A stretch of 64,000 bases of DNA from SR-FBR-E99 sp963732365 (GCA_963732365.1 CAVSZC010000005.1:1842836-1906835), one strand, 5' to 3'. Counted from the first letter of the stretch, positions 52,457 through 59,951 are shown. Numbers and translations are program-made. The notes: generated by a model not told the origin, from the sequence alone.

Positions 52457-54609
52457 TTTGTTGTCATTTTAAATATTAAATTGCCTCCATTCATTATATC
52501 CTCATAAGTAATAAATTGTTTATCGTATTTATTCCCATTTAAAAACCGGGTTTCATTATAAATAGCATCCTCAGAAAAGTTTGTAGCTTTAATGTTAAAC
52601 TTTTTCTTGCCAGAAATACAAATACTTGCTTTTTCCACTTGTGGGCTCCCCAAAACAAACTCGCCATTTGCAGGATTAATGGGATAAAAACCTATCGTTG
52701 AAAGTATATACCAGGCACTCATTTGTCCGCAATCATCGTTACCAATCATTCCGTCAGGTGTGTTGTTATGAAATTCATTGATCACCTGATGAATATATTT
52801 TTGTCCTGTTTTAGGTTCGGTACTGTAAGCATACAAATAAATGATGTGATGGCTGGGCTCGTTGCCGTGTGCATATTGCCCGATCATTGCTTCTTGTCCT
52901 AAAAATTTATTTGGATTTTCGGCTTCAGTGCTAAAAAACTCATTCAATTTTTTGCTGAAATTTTCTTTTCCGCCCAATAATTTCATAACGCCATTCAGGT
53001 CATATTGCGTTGATGTCCAAAAATATTGCCAGGCGTTTGCCTCTGTATAATCGCCGGGGTTATTCATTGGCGAAGTGGCCATTAGAGGATTAAAGGGTTT
53101 TCGCCAATTTCCTTTGGTGTCTTTTCCTCTGAAAAAGGTAGTTTCTTTGTCGTAAATGTTTTGGTAATAATTGGCTCTTTTCGAGAAAGTGTCAGCTATT
53201 TCATTTTTGCCTAATTTCTTTGCCATTTCGGCTACACACCAATCATCGTAACCACTTTCCAACGTTCTGGAAACTGCTTCATTGTCTAATTTGTCAAAAG
53301 GGTAATAGCCATATTGATTGTACAATTCCCAATCGGAATTGATGTGTGATTTGGTAGATGTTTCTACCATTGCTTTTAAAGCTTCGTTGGCATCAAATCC
53401 TTTAAAACCATTTTGGTAAGCAGAAAGAATCATCGGAATGGCGTGATTGCCAATCATACAATAATTGTCTTGTCCCCAAGCTGTCCAAATAGGCAGAAAT
53501 CCTTTGGCTTTGTGATGAATGAGCATCGTTTGAACAATACCATCAATTTTCTCGGGTGCTATAATTTGCAACAAAGGGAACACCCCACGGTATACATCCC
53601 AAATAGAAAGGGTAGAGTAATATTCTTTATTTGGTGCAGTCACAATTTTATCGTCAACGCCTCTGTATTTTCCGTCAATATCGGCAATGTTGGAAGGTTG
53701 TAAAAACAAGTGATAGAGCGAAGTATAAAATATTTCTTTCTGATTTTGTGGAGCTTCAATAGTTATTCTACTTAAATAGTCTTCCCAGGTGTTAAGATTT
53801 TTTTGATATACTTTTTGAAAATCCCAATGCGGAATTTCGGTTTTCATATTGAGTTTTGCGCCTTCTACAGAAACAGAAGACAATGCAATTTTTACTTTTA
53901 ATTGTCTATTCTTTGAGAGCAAAAAATCAAGTAAATATTTTGGGGCCTTTTCGTTTTCATTTTTGTCGAGAAGGGTTGATTTTACAAAAGGTTGGTCAAA
54001 AGTTAGTGTATAGAAGTATTTTCTATTCACCCAATTTTGGGTAGAGCAATAGCCAGAGATAGTAGTGTTGTTTTCAATTTTTACATCACTTTCAATTACT
54101 AATCCTTTTTGATTATTTTCGCTAAATGCAAACCGCAAGCCGTGTTGCAAATCCACTAAAACCTGCGCCTCTTTTTCCGGGAAAGTATATAGATGAAAAG
54201 CCACTCTTTCGGAGCAGGTTAGTTCTACTCTTACATCGTCTCTTTTGGTCAAAGCATAATAACCTACCTTACCAATTTCGGTTTCTTTGTAGTAAGATTT
54301 TTTTAGTTTTTCTTTTTTGGGATTGATTGGAAGTAACAATACATCTCCCATTTCGTTAATGCCTGTTCCACTAAAGCGAGTTTGCGAAAAGCCTAACAAC
54401 AGAGTGTCTTTGTACTGATAGCCACTAGTATGATTCCACCCAAAGTCGCGATTGTCGGGTCCGGGCTGTACCATTCCAAATGGCATGGAAGGTCCTGGAA
54501 AAGTATGTCCTGTTCCGTCAGTTCCGATAAAAACATTTACGAGTTTTGTGTTTTGTGCGAAACTTGTCGAACAACAAAATAGAAATATGATGAGTAATTT
54601 ATTTGTCAT
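52453..54609 (-). CDS. cassette 2: GH92 alpha-mannosidase-like glycosidase
   Basis: The 718-aa protein has a signal peptide (MTNKLLIIFLFCCSTSFA) and the GH92 fold. The N-terminus VNVFIGTDGTGHTFPGPSMP and FSQTRFSGTG, then SIWDVYRGVFPLLQ, GNEPSHHIIYLY and GNDDCGQMSAWYIL are family hallmarks, the last holding the calcium and catalytic acids. GH92 enzymes are calcium-dependent exo-alpha-mannosidases acting outside the cytoplasm. It is the promoter-proximal gene of the pair; only 29 bp separate its ATG from the cassette box. Confidence 0.93.
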   Translation of the reverse strand: MTNKLLIIFLFCCSTSFAQNTKLVNVFIGTDGTGHTFPGPSMPFGMVQPGPDNRDFGWNHTSGYQYKDTLLLGFSQTRFSGTGINEMGDVLLLPINPKKEKLKKSYYKETEIGKVGYYALTKRDDVRVELTCSERVAFHLYTFPEKEAQVLVDLQHGLRFAFSENNQKGLVIESDVKIENNTTISGYCSTQNWVNRKYFYTLTFDQPFVKSTLLDKNENEKAPKYLLDFLLSKNRQLKVKIALSSVSVEGAKLNMKTEIPHWDFQKVYQKNLNTWEDYLSRITIEAPQNQKEIFYTSLYHLFLQPSNIADIDGKYRGVDDKIVTAPNKEYYSTLSIWDVYRGVFPLLQIIAPEKIDGIVQTMLIHHKAKGFLPIWTAWGQDNYCMIGNHAIPMILSAYQNGFKGFDANEALKAMVETSTKSHINSDWELYNQYGYYPFDKLDNEAVSRTLESGYDDWCVAEMAKKLGKNEIADTFSKRANYYQNIYDKETTFFRGKDTKGNWRKPFNPLMATSPMNNPGDYTEANAWQYFWTSTQYDLNGVMKLLGGKENFSKKLNEFFSTEAENPNKFLGQEAMIGQYAHGNEPSHHIIYLYAYSTEPKTGQKYIHQVINEFHNNTPDGMIGNDDCGQMSAWYILSTIGFYPINPANGEFVLGSPQVEKASICISGKKKFNIKATNFSEDAIYNETRFLNGNKYDKQFITYEDIMNGGNLIFKMTTK

Positions 54610-54643
54610 CTTTTTGAGTATGGTTATTTCTTAAGGTTTCTGC

Positions 54644-54845
54644 TAACGTTCGGCGGAACCGAGGATCCTGCCAAAAAACTACACTTTAGCCTGGAACTAT
54701 GTCAGGGACGAGCTCATGAGCCACGAACCGTTGTGAGTGGCGAATAATGTGGCGTTGCCTCAGAGTCGCGGTGGCGCGCCGTGCCCCGCACCGATCCGTC
54801 AGCTGACGGATGTCAGGAGAGGCAATGACATATACCAACCTGTTA
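54644..54845 (-). repeat. cassette site C (attC-like, with 90-bp insert)
   Basis: The 202-bp site reads TAACGTTCGGCGG, a 90-bp segment (54657-54746) found unchanged in sites E and G, then ATGTGGCGTTG, and ends CATATACCAACCTGTTAGCC. A perfect palindrome ATCCGTCAGCTGACGGAT lies at 54794-54811. The second conserved inner stem seen in other sites (TTTTTGC/GCAAAAA) is absent here, so this is a shortened form. Confidence 0.7.
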
Positions 54846-54857
54846 GCCGTAGGCTGT

Positions 54858-55235
54858 TTATTCTTTTGCGAATTCAATTAATTCAATTGGTGCTCCATTG
54901 TGTTCAATCATGGCAACCCTCACTCCATTACTTGGACTATTTGTTTGAGTTAAGATATTAAATTGGTGTATTTTGAGTTCCAAATCAAGATTCTCCACTT
55001 CAAAAGCAACATGAGGCACTTTTTGAATTAACGAGTTAATTGGCGAGTTTTTTTCAAATCGCATCCATTCTATACCGAATGGTGATGATGGAAAGCCAGA
55101 AGAATAAAATTTAAACTGGGGAAGATAATCCTCATTAGGCATTTTTTCAGTAGTAGGAATTCCAATATGGTGGAATTTCCATCCCCATTTGACAATTGCT
55201 TCAGGAGGTTCAAAATCTTGCCTAATTTTTTTCAT
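54858..55235 (-). CDS. cassette 3: VOC/glyoxalase-like protein
   Basis: The ATG at 55235 gives 125 aa. KFHHIGIPTTEKMPNEDY, QKVPHVAFEVENLDLELKIH and AMIEHNGAPIELIEF match the two beta-alpha-beta units of the VOC superfamily, with putative metal ligands His (HHIG), His (PHVAF) and Glu (IELIEF). The family covers lyases, dioxygenases and antibiotic-binding proteins. Its left cassette end is GTTAGCCGTAGG; the right end (GCATGCGGATAAT) pairs with it only partly (9 of 13). Confidence 0.72.
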   Translation of the reverse strand: MKKIRQDFEPPEAIVKWGWKFHHIGIPTTEKMPNEDYLPQFKFYSSGFPSSPFGIEWMRFEKNSPINSLIQKVPHVAFEVENLDLELKIHQFNILTQTNSPSNGVRVAMIEHNGAPIELIEFAKE

Positions 55236-55276
55236 GATTATAGATATATATGGTTGTGAAATCCGAAGCATGCGGA

Positions 55277-55726
55277 TAATTGCCCGGCAATAAAATTAGC
55301 AGGTGTTACCTGACCCCGCACCGGATTGAATCCCGGTACCCGCCAGCAGCAGGCGGGCCAGGAAACTGTCACGTCGAAGACCCTGACTGAGCGAAGCGAA
55401 CGTCATGGGGTGCAAGGAGGGTACGGCGGGTTTTTTGCCATTCAGTTACAAAGTTAGTTAAGCATTACGCGTGTCGCGGTACAACTTTGATCGGAGCCGC
55501 GAATTTATCCCCGGTTATATAGCTTATGGAGGGCACTGGAACGATCGCGGTATAAGGTATTACAAATTTGTCTTGGGTGCAGGAACAAAAGCAAAAACCG
55601 TGACACCAGGAGGCCGCCCCTGACGGTATCGTCAGGGGCAGGCCGCACCGCTGACCACTTAACGGTCCTCTTTAGCTAGAAAGTTCTCGCGGTGCGGAAA
55701 AGCCAATGACATATACCGACCTGTTA
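55277..55726 (-). repeat. cassette site D (long composite attC-like site)
   Basis: The 450-bp site has a degenerate left box (TAAT, 55277-55280) and a canonical right end (CATATACCGACCTGTTAGC). It includes the 88-bp segment shared with site A, an inner GCAAAAACCGTGACACC arm, a hairpin of CCCCTGACG/CGTCAGGGG type, and CCGCACCGC (55643-55651) pairing with GCGGTGCGG (55689-55697). Its length suggests a fusion of two sites after loss of a cassette. No gene is seen in it. Confidence 0.65.
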
Positions 55727-56155
55727 GCTGCTGGTGGTGTTTTCAAATGTGACAAGAAACGTTTCCGGTGTCATGACAGGTAGAGAACTATCCTTGTAGT
55801 CTTTAATATTTCTTGTGATTATACAATCTACCTTTTTTTGTTCTTGTGCTGCAAAATATTGAATGGAATCCTCAAAGTCTTTAAAATCCGAGGTAAGCGC
55901 CGACTTGACAATATCACTATCAACTTTCAGAATACCTACCAGTTCAGATAAATCCTGAAGGCTACTGATAACCTTTTTGTGGGTTCCAAACTTCCTGAGA
56001 ACGTAATACAGGTTACTGAATGAAAGGGATGAAACACAACCCTTGATTTTCTTCTGATCTATCAATGAAAAGATTTTGGCAGATTCAAGCGAAAAGGGCT
56101 TTCTATCAGTAAGGAAGTCAACAATGACATCTGTGTCAATAAATACATTTTCCAT
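55724..56155 (-). CDS. cassette 4: PIN-domain ribonuclease toxin
   Basis: The 143-aa protein has the PIN fold: FIDTDVIVDFL with the first acidic residues, a central Glu/Asp cluster, FEDSIQYFAAQEQK and CIITRNIKDYKDS with the final Asp. PIN toxins of VapC type cut RNA. It directly follows the antitoxin gene (1 bp gap). Its stop codon TAA is formed by the TAAC box of site D, so gene and site overlap. Private cassette ends are GTTAGCTGC / GCAGCTAAC. Confidence 0.85.
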   Translation of the reverse strand: MENVFIDTDVIVDFLTDRKPFSLESAKIFSLIDQKKIKGCVSSLSFSNLYYVLRKFGTHKKVISSLQDLSELVGILKVDSDIVKSALTSDFKDFEDSIQYFAAQEQKKVDCIITRNIKDYKDSSLPVMTPETFLVTFENTTSS

Positions 56156-56156
56156 T

Positions 56157-56405
56157 CTAGCGGTATTTATTGGTCAGTTGATCGGATAATTCTTTCTTAT
56201 AATCAAAGTTCTGAGGCACTTTAAAAGAGCCGTGTAGTGATCTTACTTTTGGAGTCAACTCATTATCACTGATAGCTTTTCTATGTGTTAAAGCCTTGAA
56301 ATAGGTTTCAACCAGATCAGAAAGACTCCGCCCTTTATCTTTTGCGTACGATTTAGCCTTCCGGACTAATTCGCTGTCTACATTTAGTGTAAGTTTTGTG
56401 TCCAT
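56157..56405 (-). CDS. cassette 4: ribbon-helix-helix-type antitoxin (DUF6364-like)
   Basis: The 82-aa protein begins MDTKLTLNVDSELVRKAKSYAK, the pattern of ribbon-helix-helix antitoxins (DUF6364-like), with GRSLSDLVETYFKAL completing the DNA-binding fold and a basic/acidic tail to hold the PIN toxin. It is the first gene of the pair. The region upstream holds four TACGTAA half-sites that fit autorepression. Confidence 0.82.
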   Translation of the reverse strand: MDTKLTLNVDSELVRKAKSYAKDKGRSLSDLVETYFKALTHRKAISDNELTPKVRSLHGSFKVPQNFDYKKELSDQLTNKYR

Positions 56406-56408
56406 CTC

Positions 56409-56480
56409 TACGTAATTTAATTACTGCAAATATACGTAATTATTTTTAAATACGTAACAAATATAAAATAATATTACGTG
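56409..56480 (-). promoter_or_regulatory. promoter and operator of the PIN/RHH pair
   Basis: TACGTAA occurs at 56409, 56433 and 56451, and as an inverted copy (TTACGTG) near 56474. Two CAAATATA sequences (56427-56434 and 56458-56465) read TATATTTG on the minus strand, the Bacteroidota -7 box; the nearer one lies 22 bp before the ATG. The cassette therefore brings its own promoter, with regularly spaced half-sites for the antitoxin. Confidence 0.6.
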
Positions 56481-56495
56481 ACTTCCGCTTGCAGC

Positions 56496-56876
56496 TAACG
56501 TTCGGCGGAACCGAGGATCCTGCCAAAAAACTACACTTTAGCCTGGAACTATGTCAGGGACGAGCTCATGAGCCACGAACCGTTGTGAGTGGCGAATAAT
56601 GTGGCGTTGCCTCAGAGTCGCGGTGGCACGCGTTTTTGTACTTGAGATAGATGGCAGAAAGTATCCATTCAAAATGCAGCCGCAAGCCGCAATACAGGGT
56701 CTTAAACCACCAACCGGTTTTTGCTCGGCTGGCGTTCACGTTACCGCGCAAAAACCATGACACCATTTAGCGAGTGCGTGCGGCAGCGGGCCAGCACATG
56801 GCGCAAATTACAAATCTGTCGTTTTAGCCACAAAGTTGTCGCGGCATGTAAGCCAATTGCATATACCGCCCTGTTA
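56496..56876 (-). repeat. cassette site E (attC-like, with 90-bp insert)
   Basis: The 381-bp site starts TAACGTTCGGCGG, carries the same 90-bp segment as sites C and G (56509-56598), and ends CATATACCGCCCTGTTAGC. Inner arms are GGTGGCACGCGTTTTTG and GCGCAAAAACCATGACACC. A further stem ACATGGCGC / GCGGCATGT has one mismatch. No gene is seen; short reading frames here are repeat shadows. Confidence 0.7.
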
Positions 56877-56905
56877 GCATTTCGTGCTAATACTTTGATA
56901 CTTGT

Positions 56906-57661
56906 CTAATTAGATTTGACAAGACGGATACCTATAGAATAGTCGCAATATACTGGAGAGACGTTGTCGCGGTATGATGACCGGCAACGCCTCGCAAAGT
57001 CATTCCAACCGCCACCACGACGTACGCGGGTTTTCCCTGATGTTGCTCCTGTTGGGTCTATTTGTGGATAGGTAGAGTAAGGGCCATACAAATCACTGCA
57101 CCATTCCCAAACATTGCCATGCATATCAAATAATCCATATCCATTGGCTGCAAAACTACCTACGGGCAAAGTTTTTTTTCTGTAGTCACCTTTTACATTT
57201 TTATTATAAGGATTATTACCATCATAATTTGCTTGTGAAGAAGTAAGGTTGTTGCCAGTGTAAAATGGGGTGGAAGTGCCTGAGCGTGCCGCATACTCCC
57301 ATTCGGCTTCAGTAGGTAAGCGGCAACCCATATAAATGGCAAAGGCATTTGCATCTTCCCAACTAACATTTATTACTGGATGGCTGTTTCTACCCCAGCC
57401 TGCATCACTAGGTTTTTTTCTACCGGTGGCATCGCAAAATAAATCATACTGTTCAAAGGTTATCTCGTATTTACTCATCATAAAAGCATTTAGAGTTACC
57501 TGATGCTGAGTTTCATTCTTGCTTCTATCAACCTCACTTTCGGGACTACCCATGGTAAAGGTACCAGCAGGAATTGAGACCCATTCTATGATTGGTTTAG
57601 TTTGAGCATTAACCATAAACCCAAAGTTCAGAAACGTTAAGATTAGGAAGCTTTTTGTCAT
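56906..57661 (-). CDS. cassette 5: SUMF1/formylglycine-generating-like protein
   Basis: The 251-aa protein has a signal peptide (MTKSFLILTFLNFGFMVNAQ) and a SUMF1/EgtB/PvdO-type C-type-lectin fold: VSIPAGTFTMGSPESEVDRS, MSKYEITFEQYDLFCDATG, RLPTEAEWEYAAR and DMHGNVWEWCSDLYG. True formylglycine generators need two specific cysteines, which are not obvious here, so binding rather than catalysis is possible. The end (RVRRGGGWNDFARRCRSSYR) is like the variable region of retroelement-diversified lectin proteins, but no reverse transcriptase is present. Cassette ends are GTTAGCATT / AATGCTAAC. Confidence 0.85.
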   Translation of the reverse strand: MTKSFLILTFLNFGFMVNAQTKPIIEWVSIPAGTFTMGSPESEVDRSKNETQHQVTLNAFMMSKYEITFEQYDLFCDATGRKKPSDAGWGRNSHPVINVSWEDANAFAIYMGCRLPTEAEWEYAARSGTSTPFYTGNNLTSSQANYDGNNPYNKNVKGDYRKKTLPVGSFAANGYGLFDMHGNVWEWCSDLYGPYSTYPQIDPTGATSGKTRVRRGGGWNDFARRCRSSYRDNVSPVYCDYSIGIRLVKSN

Positions 57662-57736
57662 AAATCAGTTTTCAAAGAATTATTCAAAGGTTCTTCTTGT
57701 GTCCTGGTACTTGTTGGGTTTTATTAGCATGAATGC

Positions 57737-58008
57737 TAACGGTCCGGCGGTATGGCTCTGTTGCCGAAGCTTAGCAAGGGTGAATGTTTTTTGCGCCCGC
57801 CGATCATGTCGGGCAGTATATGTCCCCCTTAGAGCGGGCAGGCGAACGTTATGTTACTTTTTATACTCTTTTAAACTATTCTTTCCAGGTGACTACCGCA
57901 AAAAACAATAATTCACCCGCGCGAAGGCCGGCCAGCGCGCAAAGGCTATTTTCTCTATTACTTACTTATCCCGCTAGCCGGGAGGCAATGAGCCATACCG
58001 ACCTGTTA
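57737..58008 (-). repeat. cassette site F (attC-like, diverged stems)
   Basis: The 272-bp site differs in sequence from the others but folds alike. GGTATGGCTC near the left pairs with GAGCCATACC near the right, where most sites have TATGTGG and CATATACC. The inner stem is GGGTGAAT..TTTTTTGCG with CGCAAAAAACAATAATTCACCC-type arms. It ends CATACCGACCTGTTACC. Private boxes are AATGCTAAC and GTTACCTGC. Confidence 0.7.
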
Positions 58009-58326
58009 CCTGCTGGGCTTATTACTTCTTCTCTGCATCTTACGAGGATCCTGCCTGGTGTCAAATACATCAGTTATTAATACACCTTCTTTGACCCTTT
58101 TGTAGATGATCTTATAGTTACCCTCTACCAGGTATCTATGTTCTTCATCAAGTCTTATGAGATTTGGTTCAAGTTGCCCTGATAAAGGATGTTTGACCAG
58201 TTGTCTGGTAGCATTGAATATTCTCGAACGGATTCTAAGAGCGACGTTTATGCTAGCCGACTCTTTGTAGAATTGGTAAATTTCATGGAGTGAATTAGCG
58301 GCAAAATCAGTCCAGATGATTTTCAT
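58006..58326 (-). CDS. cassette 6: RelE/ParE-type toxin
   Basis: The 106-aa protein has the RelE/ParE fold: MKIIWTDFAANSLHEIYQFY, QLVKHPLSGQLEPNLIR, EEHRYLVEGNYKIIYKRVK and ITDVFDTRQDPRKM. ParE-type members poison DNA gyrase, RelE-type cut mRNA; the basic C-terminal tail alone does not decide. It follows the antitoxin by 4 bp. Its TAA stop is supplied by the TAAC box of site F. Cassette ends are GTTACCTGC / GCAGGTAAC. Confidence 0.87.
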   Translation of the reverse strand: MKIIWTDFAANSLHEIYQFYKESASINVALRIRSRIFNATRQLVKHPLSGQLEPNLIRLDEEHRYLVEGNYKIIYKRVKEGVLITDVFDTRQDPRKMQRRSNKPSR

Positions 58327-58330
58327 GGAG

Positions 58331-58576
58331 TTACCAAGATTCTGATTCTTTTTCTAAGGCTTCTTGAGTCTTGTATTTACCAGATTTGTAATCTCGGTTT
58401 GATTTTTCCGCTCTTTCAATCAACTGTTTCTGAGTAAAAGGTTTTAGTTTCCTTTCAGACCGGGCTTTATTTTCTAGAATAGCCAGCTCAATCTTGCTGA
58501 ATATGCTTTCATCTTCAAGGCCGGCTATATATTCAATTGCATTGAGTTTTCTTGTCTGCAAATCCATGACTGCCAT
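58331..58576 (-). CDS. cassette 6: antitoxin of the RelE/ParE pair
   Basis: The 81-aa protein is helical and highly charged (IEYIAGLEDESIFSKIELAI, EKSNRDYKSGKYKTQEALEK), typical of short antitoxins that wrap a ParE/RelE toxin. ATG codons at 58576 and 58567 are both possible. TATATTTG on the minus strand (58590-58583) looks like the -7 promoter box, giving a very short leader. Confidence 0.75.
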   Translation of the reverse strand: MAVMDLQTRKLNAIEYIAGLEDESIFSKIELAILENKARSERKLKPFTQKQLIERAEKSNRDYKSGKYKTQEALEKESESW

Positions 58577-58635
58577 TTTTTACAAATATACAACACAAAA
58601 GCCTACTTTATGTTAACTTAACTGAGCCTTGCAGG

Positions 58636-58993
58636 TAACGTTCGGCGGAACCGAGGATCCTGCCAAAAAACTACACTTTAGCCTGGAACTATGTCAGGGA
58701 CGAGCTCATGAGCCACGAACCGTTGTGAGTGGCGAATAATGTGGCGTTGGTCCGCCAGCTGGCGGACGGTGGCGCGTGTTTTTGCACTCGTGGTGCGATG
58801 CAGGGATATGATGTTGTATTGTTTATTCTCGCGTTGGCAAAAACCCCCGACACATCCCGGCAGGCTGTGATACCAGTGGGAGTCCCCTGACGGTACCGTC
58901 AGGGGCAGGCCGCACCGCCGACCACTCAGCGGTCCTCTTTAGCCAGAAAGTTCTCGCGGTGCGGAAAAGCCAATGACATATACCGACCTGTTA
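58636..58993 (-). repeat. cassette site G (attC-like, with 90-bp insert)
   Basis: The 358-bp site contains the 90-bp segment (58649-58738), the palindrome GTCCGCCAGCTGGCGGAC (58750-58767), the inner arms GGTGGCGCGTGTTTTTGC and GGCAAAAACC, a CCCCTGACG/CGTCAGGGG hairpin, and the stem CCGCACCGC (58910-58918) with GCGGTGCGG (58956-58964). It ends CATATACCGACCTGTTATAGCC. No gene is seen. Confidence 0.75.
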
Positions 58994-59011
58994 TAGCCAG
59001 TGCTATTTTTA

Positions 59012-59419
59012 TTAAGGCCTGTGTATAAGGTTTATCTCCGATAGTTCCTGTCCAATTTGATGAATTCCGAGCAGGATTTTTTCAGTCTGGGCATCAGATG
59101 GTTTCTTCCGACCCTGTACATACTGTGAAAGTAAGGTTGGATTCATACCAATCTTATTGGCGAGAAACTTAGCGTTAATTACTTTGTAGTACTGAAAGAA
59201 CTGTTTAAAGTCAATTTCAAACTTAAGGTTCTCTTGTTCAATGCGAATACCATCTTCTTCAAAAAAGAGATTTGCAGCTTCAAGAGCATTATCTATTAAT
59301 TCAGGAATTGTCCTGCCAGTAGTATAGATAGGATAGTCTTCAGAGAAGGCAGAAAAACCAGTACCTGTCTTTTCCACTATCATTTTAATTTTTTTGTTCG
59401 TTGTTTTCATCTCCAACAC
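59012..59419 (-). CDS. hicB: cassette 7: HicB-type antitoxin
   Basis: The 135-aa protein has the HicB partial RNase H fold at the N-terminus (MIVEKTGTGFSAFSEDYP, GRTIPELIDNALEAANLFFEE) and a C-terminal helix-turn-helix (NKIGMNPTLLSQYVQGRKKPS) that binds DNA. The likely start is the ATG at 59419 or 59410. It follows hicA by 5 bp. Cassette ends are GTTATAGCCA / TGGCTATAAC. Confidence 0.88.
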   Translation of the reverse strand: MLEMKTTNKKIKMIVEKTGTGFSAFSEDYPIYTTGRTIPELIDNALEAANLFFEEDGIRIEQENLKFEIDFKQFFQYYKVINAKFLANKIGMNPTLLSQYVQGRKKPSDAQTEKILLGIHQIGQELSEINLIHRP

Positions 59420-59424
59420 CTTTA

Positions 59425-59619
59425 TTAATTCTCCAACTTCAAACCTGCATCCTTGAGTATCTTTCTCTCAAGCCCTTTACCGACCTCCTGACTACCATGA
59501 TTTGGGAAGATGATCATGCCTGGTTTCTTATTATGTTTAAGTTTTACATGCGAACCTTTTTGTGAAACTGGGTACCAACCGTTTTTTGTCAGGATCTTAT
59601 ATAGCTCAGAACATTTCAT
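59425..59619 (-). CDS. hicA: cassette 7: HicA mRNA interferase toxin
   Basis: The 64-aa protein is a standard HicA: KILTKNGWYPVSQKGSHVKL with the catalytic His in the GSH motif, and the dsRBD-like end GKGLERKILKDAGL. HicA cleaves mRNA and is neutralised by HicB. The toxin comes first, as usual for hicAB. Its promoter with a palindromic operator lies within the cassette. Confidence 0.92.
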   Translation of the reverse strand: MKCSELYKILTKNGWYPVSQKGSHVKLKHNKKPGMIIFPNHGSQEVGKGLERKILKDAGLKLEN

Positions 59620-59644
59620 TGTCTGCTGATACGATATTACAGTA

Positions 59645-59675
59645 CAAAGGTAAATAATAATTTACCTAGATGCAA
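59645..59675 (-). promoter_or_regulatory. hicA promoter with operator palindrome
   Basis: On the minus strand TACCTTTG (59652-59645) fits the -7 box and a TTG (59675-59673) lies 20 bp further upstream. Between and overlapping them is the palindrome AGGTAAATAATAATTTACCT (59648-59667) with 8-bp perfect arms, well placed for repression by the HicB helix-turn-helix. Confidence 0.7.
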
Positions 59676-59707
59676 GTTTTCTTCCATATTTGTTATCGCA
59701 TTGGCTA

Positions 59708-59951
59708 TAACGTTCGGCGGTATGTGGCGTTGGTCCGCCAGCTGGCGGACGGTGGCGCGTGTTTTTGCACTCGTGATGCGATACAGGATTATGATGGTTA
59801 TTACTTAATTCTCGCGTTGGCAAAAACCGTGACACCATGAGGGGGTCCCCGGCGGGAGCCGGGGCAGGCCGTGGCGCCAATCATAAAACCGCCTCTTTAG
59901 TTACCCAATTATCGCGCCACGGAGCGCCAATTGACATATACCGACCTGTTA
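59708..59951 (-). repeat. cassette site H (attC-like)
   Basis: The 244-bp site reads TAACGTTCGGCGGTATGTGG, has the palindrome GTCCGCCAGCTGGCGGAC (59733-59750), inner arms GGTGGCGCGTGTTTTTGC and GCAAAAACCGTGACACC, a CCCCGGC/GCCGGGG hairpin (59847-59864), and the stem CCGTGGCGC (59869-59877) with GCGCCACGG (59914-59922). It ends CATATACCGACCTGTTAGCC. Confidence 0.77.

Noticed and set aside
56906..57661. Active diversity-generating retroelement
   Set aside because: Only a target-like tail is seen; no reverse transcriptase, accessory gene or template repeat in the window.
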